A stretch of 50,968 nt of DNA, from positions 1 through 50,968 of the IMG/VR virus record IMGVR_UViG_3300020711_000014. One strand, written 5' to 3'. Source of the DNA: a virus. This document shows, one piece after another, positions 1 through 7,074 of the stretch. Every line of letters begins with the position of its first letter. The first letter of the stretch is position 1. Below the pieces are notes generated by a model. That model had not been told where the DNA came from. It saw only the letters and a program-made list of their open reading frames with translations, and did not search any database. The position numbers were made by a program, and so were the translations under genes.

Positions 1-98
1 ATTTCCGTTAATTGGCGCTCGCTTTCGGCTTCAATTACTAAGCCGACGCGCTGCCATACTGTTATTTTTTCGTCCGTATAAATTCTAAATTTAGGCAT
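1..98 (-). CDS. Small conserved early protein, 3' end cut by window edge
   Basis: Leftward ORF starting MPKFRIYTDEKITVW. Only about 32 residues are present before the window edge. It is nearly identical (2 base differences over 103 bp) to the N-terminal part of the complete 79-aa gene at 50433-50672, so it is a paralogue or a second allele of that gene. The start codon lies inside the end of the upstream gene at 91-387 (8-nt overlap), which implies translational coupling. Function is unknown and no domain is recognised. Confidence 0.75.
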   Translation of the reverse strand, partial: MPKFRIYTDEKITVWQRVGLVIEAESERQLTE

Positions 99-387
99 TT
101 TCTAGCCCCCTTACTTTATCCATTAAAGAATTGATTTCTTCGCATAATTGCCCTAAGTTATAAATAGAGCCGAAAACAATCCCGCCGCCATATTGTTTAT
201 TATGAAAACGGCGCCCGCCCAATGGTTTAGCGCGTTTTAATGCTAGCTCATATTTTTTGCTAATTCTATCTAGCCCTGAATAATCGGCTAGATCGTCGCT
301 TGTGGTAAACGCTAAAAAGTGGCAAACATAGCGCGGATTGCCGTTAATGTCGTTATTAACGCGGGTGAAATCCTCTTGTGTAATCAT
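91..387 (-). CDS. Conserved hypothetical protein (98 aa)
   Basis: Starts MITQEDFTRV after the leader TTAACTAGAGGA. The C-terminal part carries a glycine-rich YGGGIVFGS segment. That C-terminus recurs almost exactly in the partial gene at 50873-50968, so the two belong to a duplicated or allelic cassette. It overlaps the following MPKFRIY gene by 8 nt. No transmembrane segment or catalytic motif is visible. It is probably an early host-takeover protein judging by size, strand and neighbours, but that is inference only. Confidence 0.8.
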   Translation of the reverse strand: MITQEDFTRVNNDINGNPRYVCHFLAFTTSDDLADYSGLDRISKKYELALKRAKPLGGRRFHNKQYGGGIVFGSIYNLGQLCEEINSLMDKVRGLENA

Positions 388-416
388 GGTTTTTTATCCT
401 CTAGTTAATTGATTGT

Positions 417-1028
417 TTAGGCGTAAGCCGTCCATTCGCTAGGCTTATAGATTGCCTTGCCTTCGATAACCGCGACGGGTTTAAACCGGCGGGCGCTTGA
501 AAATGAGTTAATCCTAAAATATGGCTCTGAATCTTCACTATATCGCTGGATTTTTTTGTTTAATATCTTGCCGATAAATTGATTGGGCGCCGGTATGCTC
601 TCGCCTTGCATAAAGCATTCGCGGCTATCCTCTGATATATCGCGAATTTGGCTAATTTTTGCCATTTGACCAGATACGCTCAAAACCTGATAAAAATCTA
701 TATTAGTTTGATCGTAACCCCATGAGCACCGGAAAACGTCCCCCGCTTTTACATCATGCGCGGCGCTTAATTGCTTGATTTTCTCGCGGCGCTCTAGCTT
801 ATCGGCGGCGGCTTTTTCTAGCTTGCTCAATTCTTCGCTAATGTAGGCGTCGCGTTTTTCGATTGTCGCAAATCTATAATGGGCGCGGGGCTTGTTAGAT
901 TTGCCACTAAAAATCAACGCGACGGGGCGCGGCTCATTAGCGCCATAAGCTGCAAATCCTAGCTCTAGGCTTTCGGCTAATAGCTTGTAGCTTTCAGGAA
1001 TAAAAAATTCTCTATCGTATGTTTTCAT
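417..1028 (-). CDS. Conserved hypothetical phage/plasmid protein (203 aa)
   Basis: The start is placed at the ATG giving MKTYDREFFIPESY; a TTG two codons upstream is also open. The AACTAGAGGA leader lies just ahead. A charged helical stretch (about residues 65-95) separates an N-terminal region with the basic segment SGKSNKPRAHYRF from a C-terminal half containing FRCSWGYDQTNIDFYQV. This type of protein recurs in phages and plasmids, but I know no assigned function. It is the largest gene in the leftward early cluster. No membrane segment is seen. Confidence 0.8.
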   Translation of the reverse strand: MKTYDREFFIPESYKLLAESLELGFAAYGANEPRPVALIFSGKSNKPRAHYRFATIEKRDAYISEELSKLEKAAADKLERREKIKQLSAAHDVKAGDVFRCSWGYDQTNIDFYQVLSVSGQMAKISQIRDISEDSRECFMQGESIPAPNQFIGKILNKKIQRYSEDSEPYFRINSFSSARRFKPVAVIEGKAIYKPSEWTAYA

Positions 1029-1058
1029 TTTCAATTTTTCCTCTAGTTAATTGAATGT

Positions 1059-1205
1059 TTAACCGCAAAACCACGCGTCCGGGTTTGCCTTTAGAAATTC
1101 GCGGGCAGCCTTTACAGTGTCAAAACGCAAGTGTCTAAAATAATTGTTTTCTTCGATCGCGATCACAATCCAGCCCGCGCGATTAAATGTTAATTTTTGA
1201 GCCAT
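1059..1205 (-). CDS. Small hypothetical protein (48 aa)
   Basis: MAQKLTFNRAGWIVIAIEEN start. A longer upstream extension in the same frame is open, but it runs through two other small genes and has no better start. The ATG sits 2 nt past the stop of the 34-aa gene upstream, and the purine-rich CAGGGGGA before that stop gives a ribosome site. A fold of beta strands plus one helix (residues 28-40) is likely. Function unknown. Confidence 0.65.
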   Translation of the reverse strand: MAQKLTFNRAGWIVIAIEENNYFRHLRFDTVKAAREFLKANPDAWFCG

Positions 1206-1207
1206 GA

Positions 1208-1312
1208 TTAAAATCCCCCTGAAATAGCATAAGCAAACATTAAACCCAAAACGGCACCCAATAGAGCCGCGCCGATCCAATCCCAAATTGTGATTTTTTT
1301 GTTTTCCATCAT
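1208..1312 (-). CDS. Small single-pass membrane protein (34 aa)
   Basis: MMENKKITIWDWIG followed by one hydrophobic helix (about residues 13-31). Its start overlaps the stop of the preceding gene (TAATG), so the two are translationally coupled. Tiny membrane proteins of this sort are common in phage early regions. Function unknown. Confidence 0.6.
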   Translation of the reverse strand: MMENKKITIWDWIGAALLGAVLGLMFAYAISGGF

Positions 1313-1428
1313 TACACCCCCAATAAAACGCGCCCAAATACAATAAATGGCACAAGCGCGATATAAATAAAAGGCGCTGCCAATGCGCCCATTAAAATTA
1401 AAAAAATCTGGCTTTCGTATTTGCTCAT
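1312..1428 (-). CDS. Small membrane protein (38 aa)
   Basis: Starts MSKYESQIF after the leader AGAGGATTAAACAAA, a leader also used by the genes at 49646 and 49912. Residues 8-36 are almost entirely hydrophobic, with two short helices or one long one broken by Pro. It overlaps the next gene through TAATG. Function unknown. Confidence 0.6.
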   Translation of the reverse strand: MSKYESQIFLILMGALAAPFIYIALVPFIVFGRVLLGV

Positions 1429-1444
1429 TTTGTTTAATCCTCTT

Positions 1445-1690
1445 TTAATTGTTTTTAAAAAAATCTAAACATTCGTTAGAGTATTGACCGGCATCGAGCA
1501 TAGACTCAACAGTAGCCGTATAAATTGCATACCATTCGGAGGTATTAAATAGAAAACCTTGCTCCGCGCCTGTATCGTCAGCATTGTTTTCACCTGAAAA
1601 AATAACACTCTCAATTTCGTTGTATAAGTCATAGGAAATAGCACCTTTTAATGCCTCTAGCGCTTTATGCTGTTTGCCATTATTCATCAT
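1445..1690 (-). CDS. Hypothetical protein (81 aa)
   Basis: MMNNGKQHKALEAL start with AAAGGGAT ahead as ribosome site. Mostly helical and acidic (Glu/Asp rich), with no membrane segment or Cys motif. It is the first gene of the leftward unit that starts at the promoter at 1740-1769. The repeat GGTCAAATTGTCAT lies between that promoter and the gene, so repression by a factor binding the repeat is plausible. Function unknown. Confidence 0.75.
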   Translation of the reverse strand: MMNNGKQHKALEALKGAISYDLYNEIESVIFSGENNADDTGAEQGFLFNTSEWYAIYTATVESMLDAGQYSNECLDFFKNN

Positions 1691-1706
1691 TTTTTATCCC
1701 TTTATA

Positions 1707-1720
1707 GGTCAAATTGTCAT
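1707..1720. repeat. Copy of 14-bp element GGTCAAATTGTCAT
   Basis: The element sits between the leftward promoter and the gene at 1690. Matching or near-matching copies lie at 2238-2248, 2353-2366 and, inverted, at 2638-2651. Placement downstream of a promoter suggests an operator. Confidence 0.55.
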
Positions 1721-1739
1721 TACTGAACTACTAGGCTCT

Positions 1740-1769
1740 AGTGTAACAGATTTTTTTGCAAAATGTCTA
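1740..1769 (-). promoter_or_regulatory. Predicted leftward early promoter
   Basis: Minus strand: TAGACA (1764-1769), 18-bp spacer, TACACT (1740-1745). The -10 lies in AATCTGTTACACT, the same 13-mer found at the promoter at 41390-41402 and, with one change, at 39206-39218. It would drive 1690 and the downstream small genes. Confidence 0.6.
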
Positions 1770-1804
1770 GTTTTTTTCTAGGTGTTTTCCCTAAATGTTG
1801 CTAT

Positions 1805-2122
1805 TTAGTCAAAATCGGGGCGCGGGCTAGAATTAAGCCAATTTCTATAAGCGCGATCTATACGGACAGCGCGGGCGGCGGCTTTCTCATCGTCGCGGGC
1901 TTGCGTTTGCGCGCGGCGTGTTTGCGCGGGGTCAATATATTGTCCATTCGCGATATTAAAAATTAGATCATCTAAGGCGGCGCGGGCTTGCAATTCGCTC
2001 TCATACATTCCTAGATGCTTATATTTTCCGTTAATCATCATACGGGCGCGCCATTTATTGGATTGTGCAATATAGCTTATGGCGCCCGTCCTATTCTTGC
2101 GGGTTTTTACGGTATCAGTCAT
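1805..2122 (-). CDS. AP2-like DNA-binding protein (105 aa)
   Basis: The N-terminal half (about residues 8-53) has the AP2/ERF-like pattern seen in phage homing enzymes and regulators: TGAISYIAQSNKWRARM, then a short strand pair and GMYESELQARAALDDLI. The C-terminal third is Arg/Gln/Ala-rich and basic (RRAQTQARDDEKAAARAV), consistent with nucleic-acid contact. No HNH nuclease core is present, so it is either a regulator or the remnant of an AP2-HNH enzyme. It is transcribed from the promoter at 2156-2184, whose spacer holds an ATTGTCAT half element, so autoregulation is conceivable. The AP2 call is by pattern only. Confidence 0.65.
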   Translation of the reverse strand: MTDTVKTRKNRTGAISYIAQSNKWRARMMINGKYKHLGMYESELQARAALDDLIFNIANGQYIDPAQTRRAQTQARDDEKAAARAVRIDRAYRNWLNSSPRPDFD

Positions 2123-2155
2123 TTTTAGCCTTTTTAGGTGTTTATCAAAGGTTAA

Positions 2156-2184
2156 ATTTTATGGCAATAATGACAATATGTCTA
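2156..2184 (-). promoter_or_regulatory. Predicted leftward promoter for the AP2-like gene
   Basis: Minus strand: TAGACA (2179-2184), 17-bp spacer, TAAAAT (2156-2161). The -35 matches the one at 1764-1769. The spacer contains ATTGTCAT, the core of the GGTCAAATTGTCAT repeat, so a binding protein there could block RNA polymerase. Confidence 0.6.
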
Positions 2185-2237
2185 GTTTATAAAACGGTAA
2201 TTTATAGGGGCGATAGATGATGACTAATAGTTTTTTG

Positions 2238-2651
2238 CAAATTGTCATTTTTAAGGGGTTTTTAAAGTTTTTTGGGTTATGTTTTGGGTTATGTTTTTGG
2301 GGTTTTGACCTATTGGCGGGGGCTTATAGCTATTAGCTTATAGCGGGTTATTGGTCAAATTGTCATTTTTTATTTATTTATTAGAATTGGAAATATAAAA
2401 AATAGGGTTTTTACAATGTTATCGGCTAGCGGTTTAAATTGCCATGGCAATTTAGCCTATTTAGCCCATGCCATTTTGACCATGCTATCAGGCGCAAGTT
2501 TTGGGCTATTGGCTATCAGATAAGAGCTAATAGCTAGGGGCTTTTTTAATCTAGGTGAATTTTGATCGCGCCCCGCTCCGGTTTTAAATTTCAAGCCGAT
2601 AGCCCCTAGCTTATAGCTTGTAGCTAATAGCTAGCATATGACAATTTGACC
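2238..2651. repeat. Three copies of the TCAAATTGTCAT element
   Basis: CAAATTGTCAT at 2238-2248, GGTCAAATTGTCAT at 2353-2366 and the inverted ATGACAATTTGACC at 2638-2651; a fourth copy is at 1707-1720. Two of the flanks share GACCTATTG. All four are intergenic, which is typical of operator sites for one regulator. Confidence 0.5.
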
Positions 2652-2740
2652 TATTGTTGTTTGACATAACACCGGTTATACGCAACAAGCTAGCAGCTTT
2701 TAGCTAAAGGCTTATAGCTAGGGGTTTGCAGGGCGATAAC
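2320..2740. repeat. Cluster of AGCTAATAGCTA / AGCTAGGGG repeats
   Basis: AGCTAGGGG occurs at 2532-2540, inverted at 2603-2611 and at 2716-2724, interleaved with AGCTAATAGCTA and TTATAGCTA variants that form many overlapping palindromes. Further AGCTAGGGG copies lie inside genes (3657, 4437, 8512) and at 49428. Confidence 0.55.
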
Positions 2741-2850
2741 GCCCGCTAGCCCTTATTCTATATGCGCCCGCTTTTTTGCCATATAAAATCGAAAAAGGGG
2801 GTCATTAAAATAGGTGGGTACGATGATGGGGTTTTTTATTCTATAAAATA

Positions 2851-2869
2851 TGCAAAAAAGTGTTTTGCA
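2851..2869. promoter_or_regulatory. Inverted repeat TGCAAAA-N5-TTTTGCA
   Basis: Perfect 7-bp arms around AAGTG. A second inverted repeat, GTTAG-N6-CTAAC, lies at 2904-2919. Both are operator-like sites in the gap before the terminase genes. No binding protein can be assigned. Confidence 0.4.
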
Positions 2870-2928
2870 AAGTCCAAAAAATTTTTGTAATTTTTAAAAC
2901 TAAGTTAGCAGTCACTAACATAGCTAAT

Positions 2929-2991
2929 TTCCCGATCGGGAACTTTCTTGAAATTTCATGCACTTTTTCAACATATATTCCCGATCGGTAA
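2929..2991. promoter_or_regulatory. Paired operators TTCCCG-NN-CGGGAA, 49 bp apart
   Basis: Site 1 at 2929-2942 (TTCCCGATCGGGAA, perfect palindrome) and site 2 at 2978-2991 (TTCCCGATCGGTAA). Centre-to-centre distance is 49 bp, exactly that of the related pair at 36499-36561. GCACTTTTT occupies about the same internal position in both pairs. They are probably operators of a phage or host regulator of the late module. Confidence 0.65.
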
Positions 2992-3052
2992 ATTTATGTT
3001 GAAAAACAGCCCCTAGCCCAAAACTGTCATATATAAGGTAAACCCTAGCATC

Positions 3053-3080
3053 TTGCATATTTAAGGGTTTATGCTAATAT
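3053..3080 (+). promoter_or_regulatory. Predicted promoter of terminase/late operon
   Basis: TTGCAT (3053-3058), 16-bp spacer, TAATAT (3075-3080). The same 16-bp spacing and TAATAT -10 occur at 13799 and 34937. The transcript would begin about 25 nt before the terminase small subunit, whose RBS is AGGAGGT. Confidence 0.6.
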
Positions 3081-3109
3081 CGAACCATCGTCAATCTTAG
3101 GAGGTAATC

Positions 3110-3523
3110 ATGGAGCGTTTTACACCAGATCCCCTATTTTATTCAATTGACCATAAGACCGATAAAATCGAAGCTACCGAAGAAGAGATTGCCAACATCT
3201 ATGATGCTGCCTATCGCGGTCTTGCCGGTGACGCACTAGCTATCGCTGCTGGCTTTTTGCCCGTAGACTTCAATCGTCTTTGCCAATTTGACCCAAAAGC
3301 TGCCGAAGCAGTGATTTATGGTCGTGCTAAAAATCATGCAGATGTAAGCGGATCCTTAATGAGAAACGCTCTCAATGGCGACACTAAAGCAGCAACGACA
3401 GTGCTCACTCACTTACATGGCTGGAAACCTGCCAAGCCAGAAGCTGATAGCTCCAATGAATTACGCATCGTCATTGAGAATACGCTGCCAGACCCCACCC
3501 CCGAACAGAAAGCTATTAGCTAA
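3110..3523 (+). CDS. terS: Terminase small subunit (putative)
   Basis: 137 aa. Placed directly before and overlapping TerL (TAATG), preceded by a very strong AGGAGGT site. The acidic N-terminus contains EATEEEIANIYDAAY, followed by helices and a basic region around LHGWKPAKPEA, as in small terminases that recognise DNA and regulate TerL. Assignment rests on position, size and helical character rather than a signature motif. A classic helix-turn-helix is not obvious by eye. It would bind the pac/cos site, possibly in the repeat-rich region upstream. Confidence 0.7.
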   Translation: MERFTPDPLFYSIDHKTDKIEATEEEIANIYDAAYRGLAGDALAIAAGFLPVDFNRLCQFDPKAAEAVIYGRAKNHADVSGSLMRNALNGDTKAATTVLTHLHGWKPAKPEADSSNELRIVIENTLPDPTPEQKAIS

Positions 3524-4809
3524 TGGCTAATACCCGACGGGTCACACTTCCAGTTTTACATTCAGGGCAACATGCCCTGTTTTTACAGCAACAACGCTTA
3601 AACGCAGTACGGTGCGGACGACGCTGGGGAAAGACACGCTTTCTGGAATGGCTTGCAGCTAGGGGCGCGGGCAACGGGCAATCCGTTGGAATCTTCGCGC
3701 CCGAGCACAAACAGCTTGCCGAACCATGGGATCACTTGCGCGACATGTTAGACCCCATCATTAAAAGTGCCAATCGCAACGACGGTACTATCAAATTGAT
3801 GAGTGGCGGCAAGATTGACTTCTGGACACTGAACGACAATGAGCTAGCAGGTCGCGGGCGCGAGTACAACTTGGTGCTCATTGATGAGGCGGGATTTACC
3901 AAGTCGCCGCAGATGAAAGACGAGATTTGGTTCAAGTCCATCAAACCAACGATGTTGACAACTCGCGGCGTATCGTGGGTGTTCTCTACCCCGAATGGCT
4001 TGGATCCGGACAACTTTTTCTACGCAGCCTGTCAAGAACCAGACCTTGGGTTTAGCTCGTTTCATGCGCCGACTAGTACAAACCCTTACGTTCCACTGGA
4101 CGAGCTTGAGCGCGAACGCGAACGCAACCACCCAATGGTATTCCAGCAAGAGTTTTTGGCGGAATTCGTGGATTGGTCAAACATCGCGCTGTTTGGTGCT
4201 GACAAGCTACTAGTTGAGGGTTTACCCGTACAATATCCAACCAATTGCGACGCGGTGTACGCCGTACTCGATACCGCGGTCAAAGGCGGCAAACAACATG
4301 ACGGCACGGCAGTGGTGTTCTTTGCGCTCAACGAGTTTGGCATTCCGCTGACCATCCTCGATTGGGATGTCGTTCAGATTGATGGCGGCTTGCTCGAGCA
4401 TTGGATCCCCAGTGTGTTCTCGCGGCTAGAAGAGTTAGCTAGGGGCTGTGGGGCAAGGTATGGTAGCGCGGGCGTGTTCGCCGAGGACACCGCAACTGGT
4501 TCAATCTTGTTACAACAAGCTGCCAACCGCGGTTGGGCGATGCGCCCGATTGATAGCAAGTTGGTGCAAGCGGGCAAGGATGAAAGAGCCGTCAGTGTGT
4601 CAGGTTACTACCATCAAGAAAAGCTCAAGATTAGCGAGTATGCGTTCAACAAAACGATAGCATTTAAAGGCTCAACGCGAAATCACTTGCTGACACAATT
4701 AGCTTCCTTTAGACTAGGGGATCCAGATGCCCACAAGAGAAGTGACGATCTGTTAGACGCAACCGTCTATGGAATTGCGCTCGGATTAGGTAACAAACTC
4801 GGATTCTAG
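3523..4809 (+). CDS. terL: Terminase large subunit (ATPase-nuclease)
   Basis: 428 aa, normal for TerL. The N-terminal ATPase has a Walker A variant CGRRWGKT (residues 31-38) and Walker B LVLIDEAG (117-124). The coupling region contains VFSTPNG. The C-terminal RNase H-like nuclease has AVLDTAVKGG, VFAEDTATGS and the final RSDDLLDATVYG acidic cluster. It translocates DNA into the prohead and cuts concatemers. Translationally coupled to TerS. AGCTAGGGGC occurs twice inside this gene (3657, 4437). Confidence 0.95.
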   Translation: MANTRRVTLPVLHSGQHALFLQQQRLNAVRCGRRWGKTRFLEWLAARGAGNGQSVGIFAPEHKQLAEPWDHLRDMLDPIIKSANRNDGTIKLMSGGKIDFWTLNDNELAGRGREYNLVLIDEAGFTKSPQMKDEIWFKSIKPTMLTTRGVSWVFSTPNGLDPDNFFYAACQEPDLGFSSFHAPTSTNPYVPLDELERERERNHPMVFQQEFLAEFVDWSNIALFGADKLLVEGLPVQYPTNCDAVYAVLDTAVKGGKQHDGTAVVFFALNEFGIPLTILDWDVVQIDGGLLEHWIPSVFSRLEELARGCGARYGSAGVFAEDTATGSILLQQAANRGWAMRPIDSKLVQAGKDERAVSVSGYYHQEKLKISEYAFNKTIAFKGSTRNHLLTQLASFRLGDPDAHKRSDDLLDATVYGIALGLGNKLGF

Positions 4810-4844
4810 TGGTATGATGGGCAATATATTTTTGGGAATAATCT

Positions 4845-6260
4845 ATGTCTGATATAAGCATCTCCAATACATCCCTGCCTTCCCCACTAATGTCGTTTCT
4901 TCAGACGGATTCAATTGAGCCGGGAACTCCCGCGGGCTACGAAACTTGTAAAGCTATTTTCGAGTATCACCCATTAGCCCCTAAGATTATTGAAAAACCC
5001 ATCGTTTTAGCGTTGTCCAAACCACGCATTATTACAATGGATTGCCATCCAAAAGAGATGTTGATTAAAGCATTTCAGGATGAGTGGGATAGTTTAGATG
5101 CTACCAACATTATTCGCGACGTGACGTTTCTCAAACGCGTGTACGGCGTATCCGCCGTCATCTATGGCGCCGAAGGTATTCCAACAGATAAAGAAATTGA
5201 CCCTTGGCAATTGCCGTATTTAAATTTGTACTTTAATAAACTTGACCCGTTAAACCTTGCTGGCTCAACCGTCACCAACCAAAACCCAAACGCGCCAGAC
5301 TTTCAAAAGCCGCTAGAGTACATAACGGCTGCGGGTCAGCCATACCATCCAAGTCGTAGCAAAATTGTGTATAACAATGCGCCGATTTATTTAAGTTTCC
5401 AGCCATCCGGTTTTGGTTTCACAGGTCGTTCTGTATTCCAGCGCGCCCTGTATCCTTTGAAATCATTCGTTCAGTCTATGGTCACTGACGATTTGGTCAC
5501 TTTCAAAGCGGGTCTGCTGGTCATTAAACAAAAGCAATCTGGCTCAATTGTTAATCGCTTGATGCAAACAGCCGCTGGCATTAAACGTAGCTACTTACAA
5601 CAAGGTGTTACGGGTAACGTATTGTCAATTGATATTGACGAGGACATCGAGTCTATCGACTTGAACAATACCGACACCGCGATGACTACCGCGCGTGACA
5701 ACATCATCGCCAACATTGCCGCAGCTACTGATGTACCAGCTATTCTCTTAAAAGATGAAGCCTTAGCTAACAGCTTTGCAGAAGGTAGCCAAGATGCGAT
5801 TGCAATTGCTCAATACGTCACTAGTTTGCGTAACGATATGAGAACGCTGTTTGACTTCTTTGACAAAATCGTGATGCACCGCGCATGGAACAAAGAGTTT
5901 TTTGACGCCGTTCAAGCAAAATACCCAGACATGTACGCTGGTAAAACATACGAACAAGCATTTTACGAGTGGAAAGATGCGTTTATACCAATCTGGGATT
6001 CCATGATTGAAGAAACTCCAAGCGAATTGGTCAAGACTGAAGAAGTCAAGCTCAAAGGTATGACCGAACTCTTGCGTACTATTTTGCCTGTAGTGAACCC
6101 CGAAAACCGCGCCCGCGCGATCCAATGGGCGCAAGATAATCTTTCCGAAATGAATGATATGTTCACTTCATCCATGCAACTCGATATTGAAGAGATCATG
6201 GAATATGAACCGCCTGAGCCACTAACAGCCCCAACTGAGCCGCCACACGCTAAGGACTAA
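4845..6260 (+). CDS. Portal protein, DUF1073 (Phage_portal) type
   Basis: 471 aa, located between TerL and a Mu F-like head protein. Family-like features include KIIEKPIVLALSKP near residue 45-60, the mid-region LQQGVTGNVLSIDIDEDIES, and AATDVPAILLKDEALAN followed by a helical C-terminus. The portal forms the dodecameric vertex for DNA entry and tail attachment. DUF1073 portals occur together with DUF2213 and DUF2184 proteins in contractile-tail phages, matching the genes that follow. The C-terminal tail is Pro/Glu-rich. Confidence 0.85.
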   Translation: MSDISISNTSLPSPLMSFLQTDSIEPGTPAGYETCKAIFEYHPLAPKIIEKPIVLALSKPRIITMDCHPKEMLIKAFQDEWDSLDATNIIRDVTFLKRVYGVSAVIYGAEGIPTDKEIDPWQLPYLNLYFNKLDPLNLAGSTVTNQNPNAPDFQKPLEYITAAGQPYHPSRSKIVYNNAPIYLSFQPSGFGFTGRSVFQRALYPLKSFVQSMVTDDLVTFKAGLLVIKQKQSGSIVNRLMQTAAGIKRSYLQQGVTGNVLSIDIDEDIESIDLNNTDTAMTTARDNIIANIAAATDVPAILLKDEALANSFAEGSQDAIAIAQYVTSLRNDMRTLFDFFDKIVMHRAWNKEFFDAVQAKYPDMYAGKTYEQAFYEWKDAFIPIWDSMIEETPSELVKTEEVKLKGMTELLRTILPVVNPENRARAIQWAQDNLSEMNDMFTSSMQLDIEEIMEYEPPEPLTAPTEPPHAKD

Positions 6261-6262
6261 TC

Positions 6263-7063
6263 GTGACTTTCTACGAAGTCCTTACGCAAGCGGTCAATTA
6301 CTACATCACATATGGCTTTGAAAACGAAGCTAGGCTCAAATATTGGATGGAAGAGCTTAGAAATGCGGCTGTAAAATCATTAATTACGCCTGAAAAGCTG
6401 CAAAAAGAATTAGAACGCTCTTTGAAGGGCGCTTTTGACCGATTAGTGACCAAAGGCGGGCTTGTAAACAAAGATGTTAGCCGCTTTACCGTAGCTAAAC
6501 TAACCCCCAAAATGCGCGCCGAATTAGATCGTCGCATCGTAGCAAGCGCCAACTTAATCAAGTTTAATCGTGAAGAGTCTATTAGCAATACATTGCGACG
6601 ATTTGCTGGTTGGGCTACTTCGATTCCGCCCGGCGGAAATAAAGATGTCAAACGTCAAGAAGAGAAAAAGCACATTAAAAAAGAGCTTGGGATGTTGCCG
6701 TTTAAAGAACGACGCGTCATTATTGACCAAACTCACAAGCTAATAGCCAATATCAACGAGATCGTAGCTGTTGATAGCGGTGCTATTGCAGCGCAATGGC
6801 ACAGTAATTGGCGTCAAGCAAACTACGATTATCGTGAAGATCACCGCGAATTAGATGAAAAAATATTTTTAATACGCGGTAGTTGGGCTGTAAAAGATGG
6901 TTATGTAAAATCAAAAAACGGATATACTAATGATGTAGTCGCGCCCGGCGAAGCGGTTTATTGCCGGTGCAGGTATAAGTATTTATACCGGGTGAGTCAA
7001 CTGCCCGACGAAATGATTACCCAAAAAGGTAAAGAAGCGTTACAATCCAAGAAAATTTACTAG
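6263..7063 (+). CDS. Head morphogenesis protein (Mu gpF / SPP1 gp7-like)
   Basis: 266 aa with a GTG start 2 nt after the portal stop and AAGGA as RBS. The C-terminal region has the family signature: IAAQWHSNWRQANYDYREDH, then GEAVYCRCRYKYLYR, with the Cys-x-Cys typical of the Mu F domain. The protein is thought to be a minor head component ejected or used at the portal vertex. The N-terminal part is helical. Position directly after the portal supports the call. Confidence 0.85.
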   Translation: MTFYEVLTQAVNYYITYGFENEARLKYWMEELRNAAVKSLITPEKLQKELERSLKGAFDRLVTKGGLVNKDVSRFTVAKLTPKMRAELDRRIVASANLIKFNREESISNTLRRFAGWATSIPPGGNKDVKRQEEKKHIKKELGMLPFKERRVIIDQTHKLIANINEIVAVDSGAIAAQWHSNWRQANYDYREDHRELDEKIFLIRGSWAVKDGYVKSKNGYTNDVVAPGEAVYCRCRYKYLYRVSQLPDEMITQKGKEALQSKKIY

Positions 7064-7074
7064 GGTTTTAACCT

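Larger units (their letters stand above)
2123..3109. other. 1-kb non-coding regulatory region upstream of terminase
   Basis: No convincing ORF on either strand. The stretch holds the leftward promoter, three copies of the TCAAATTGTCAT element, a run of TAGCTA/AGCTAGGGG repeats (2320-2740), inverted repeats at 2851-2869 and 2904-2919, the paired CCCG-NN-CGGG operators, and the terminase promoter. It separates leftward early-type genes from the rightward late module. A replication origin or pac site here is possible but unproven. Confidence 0.75.
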
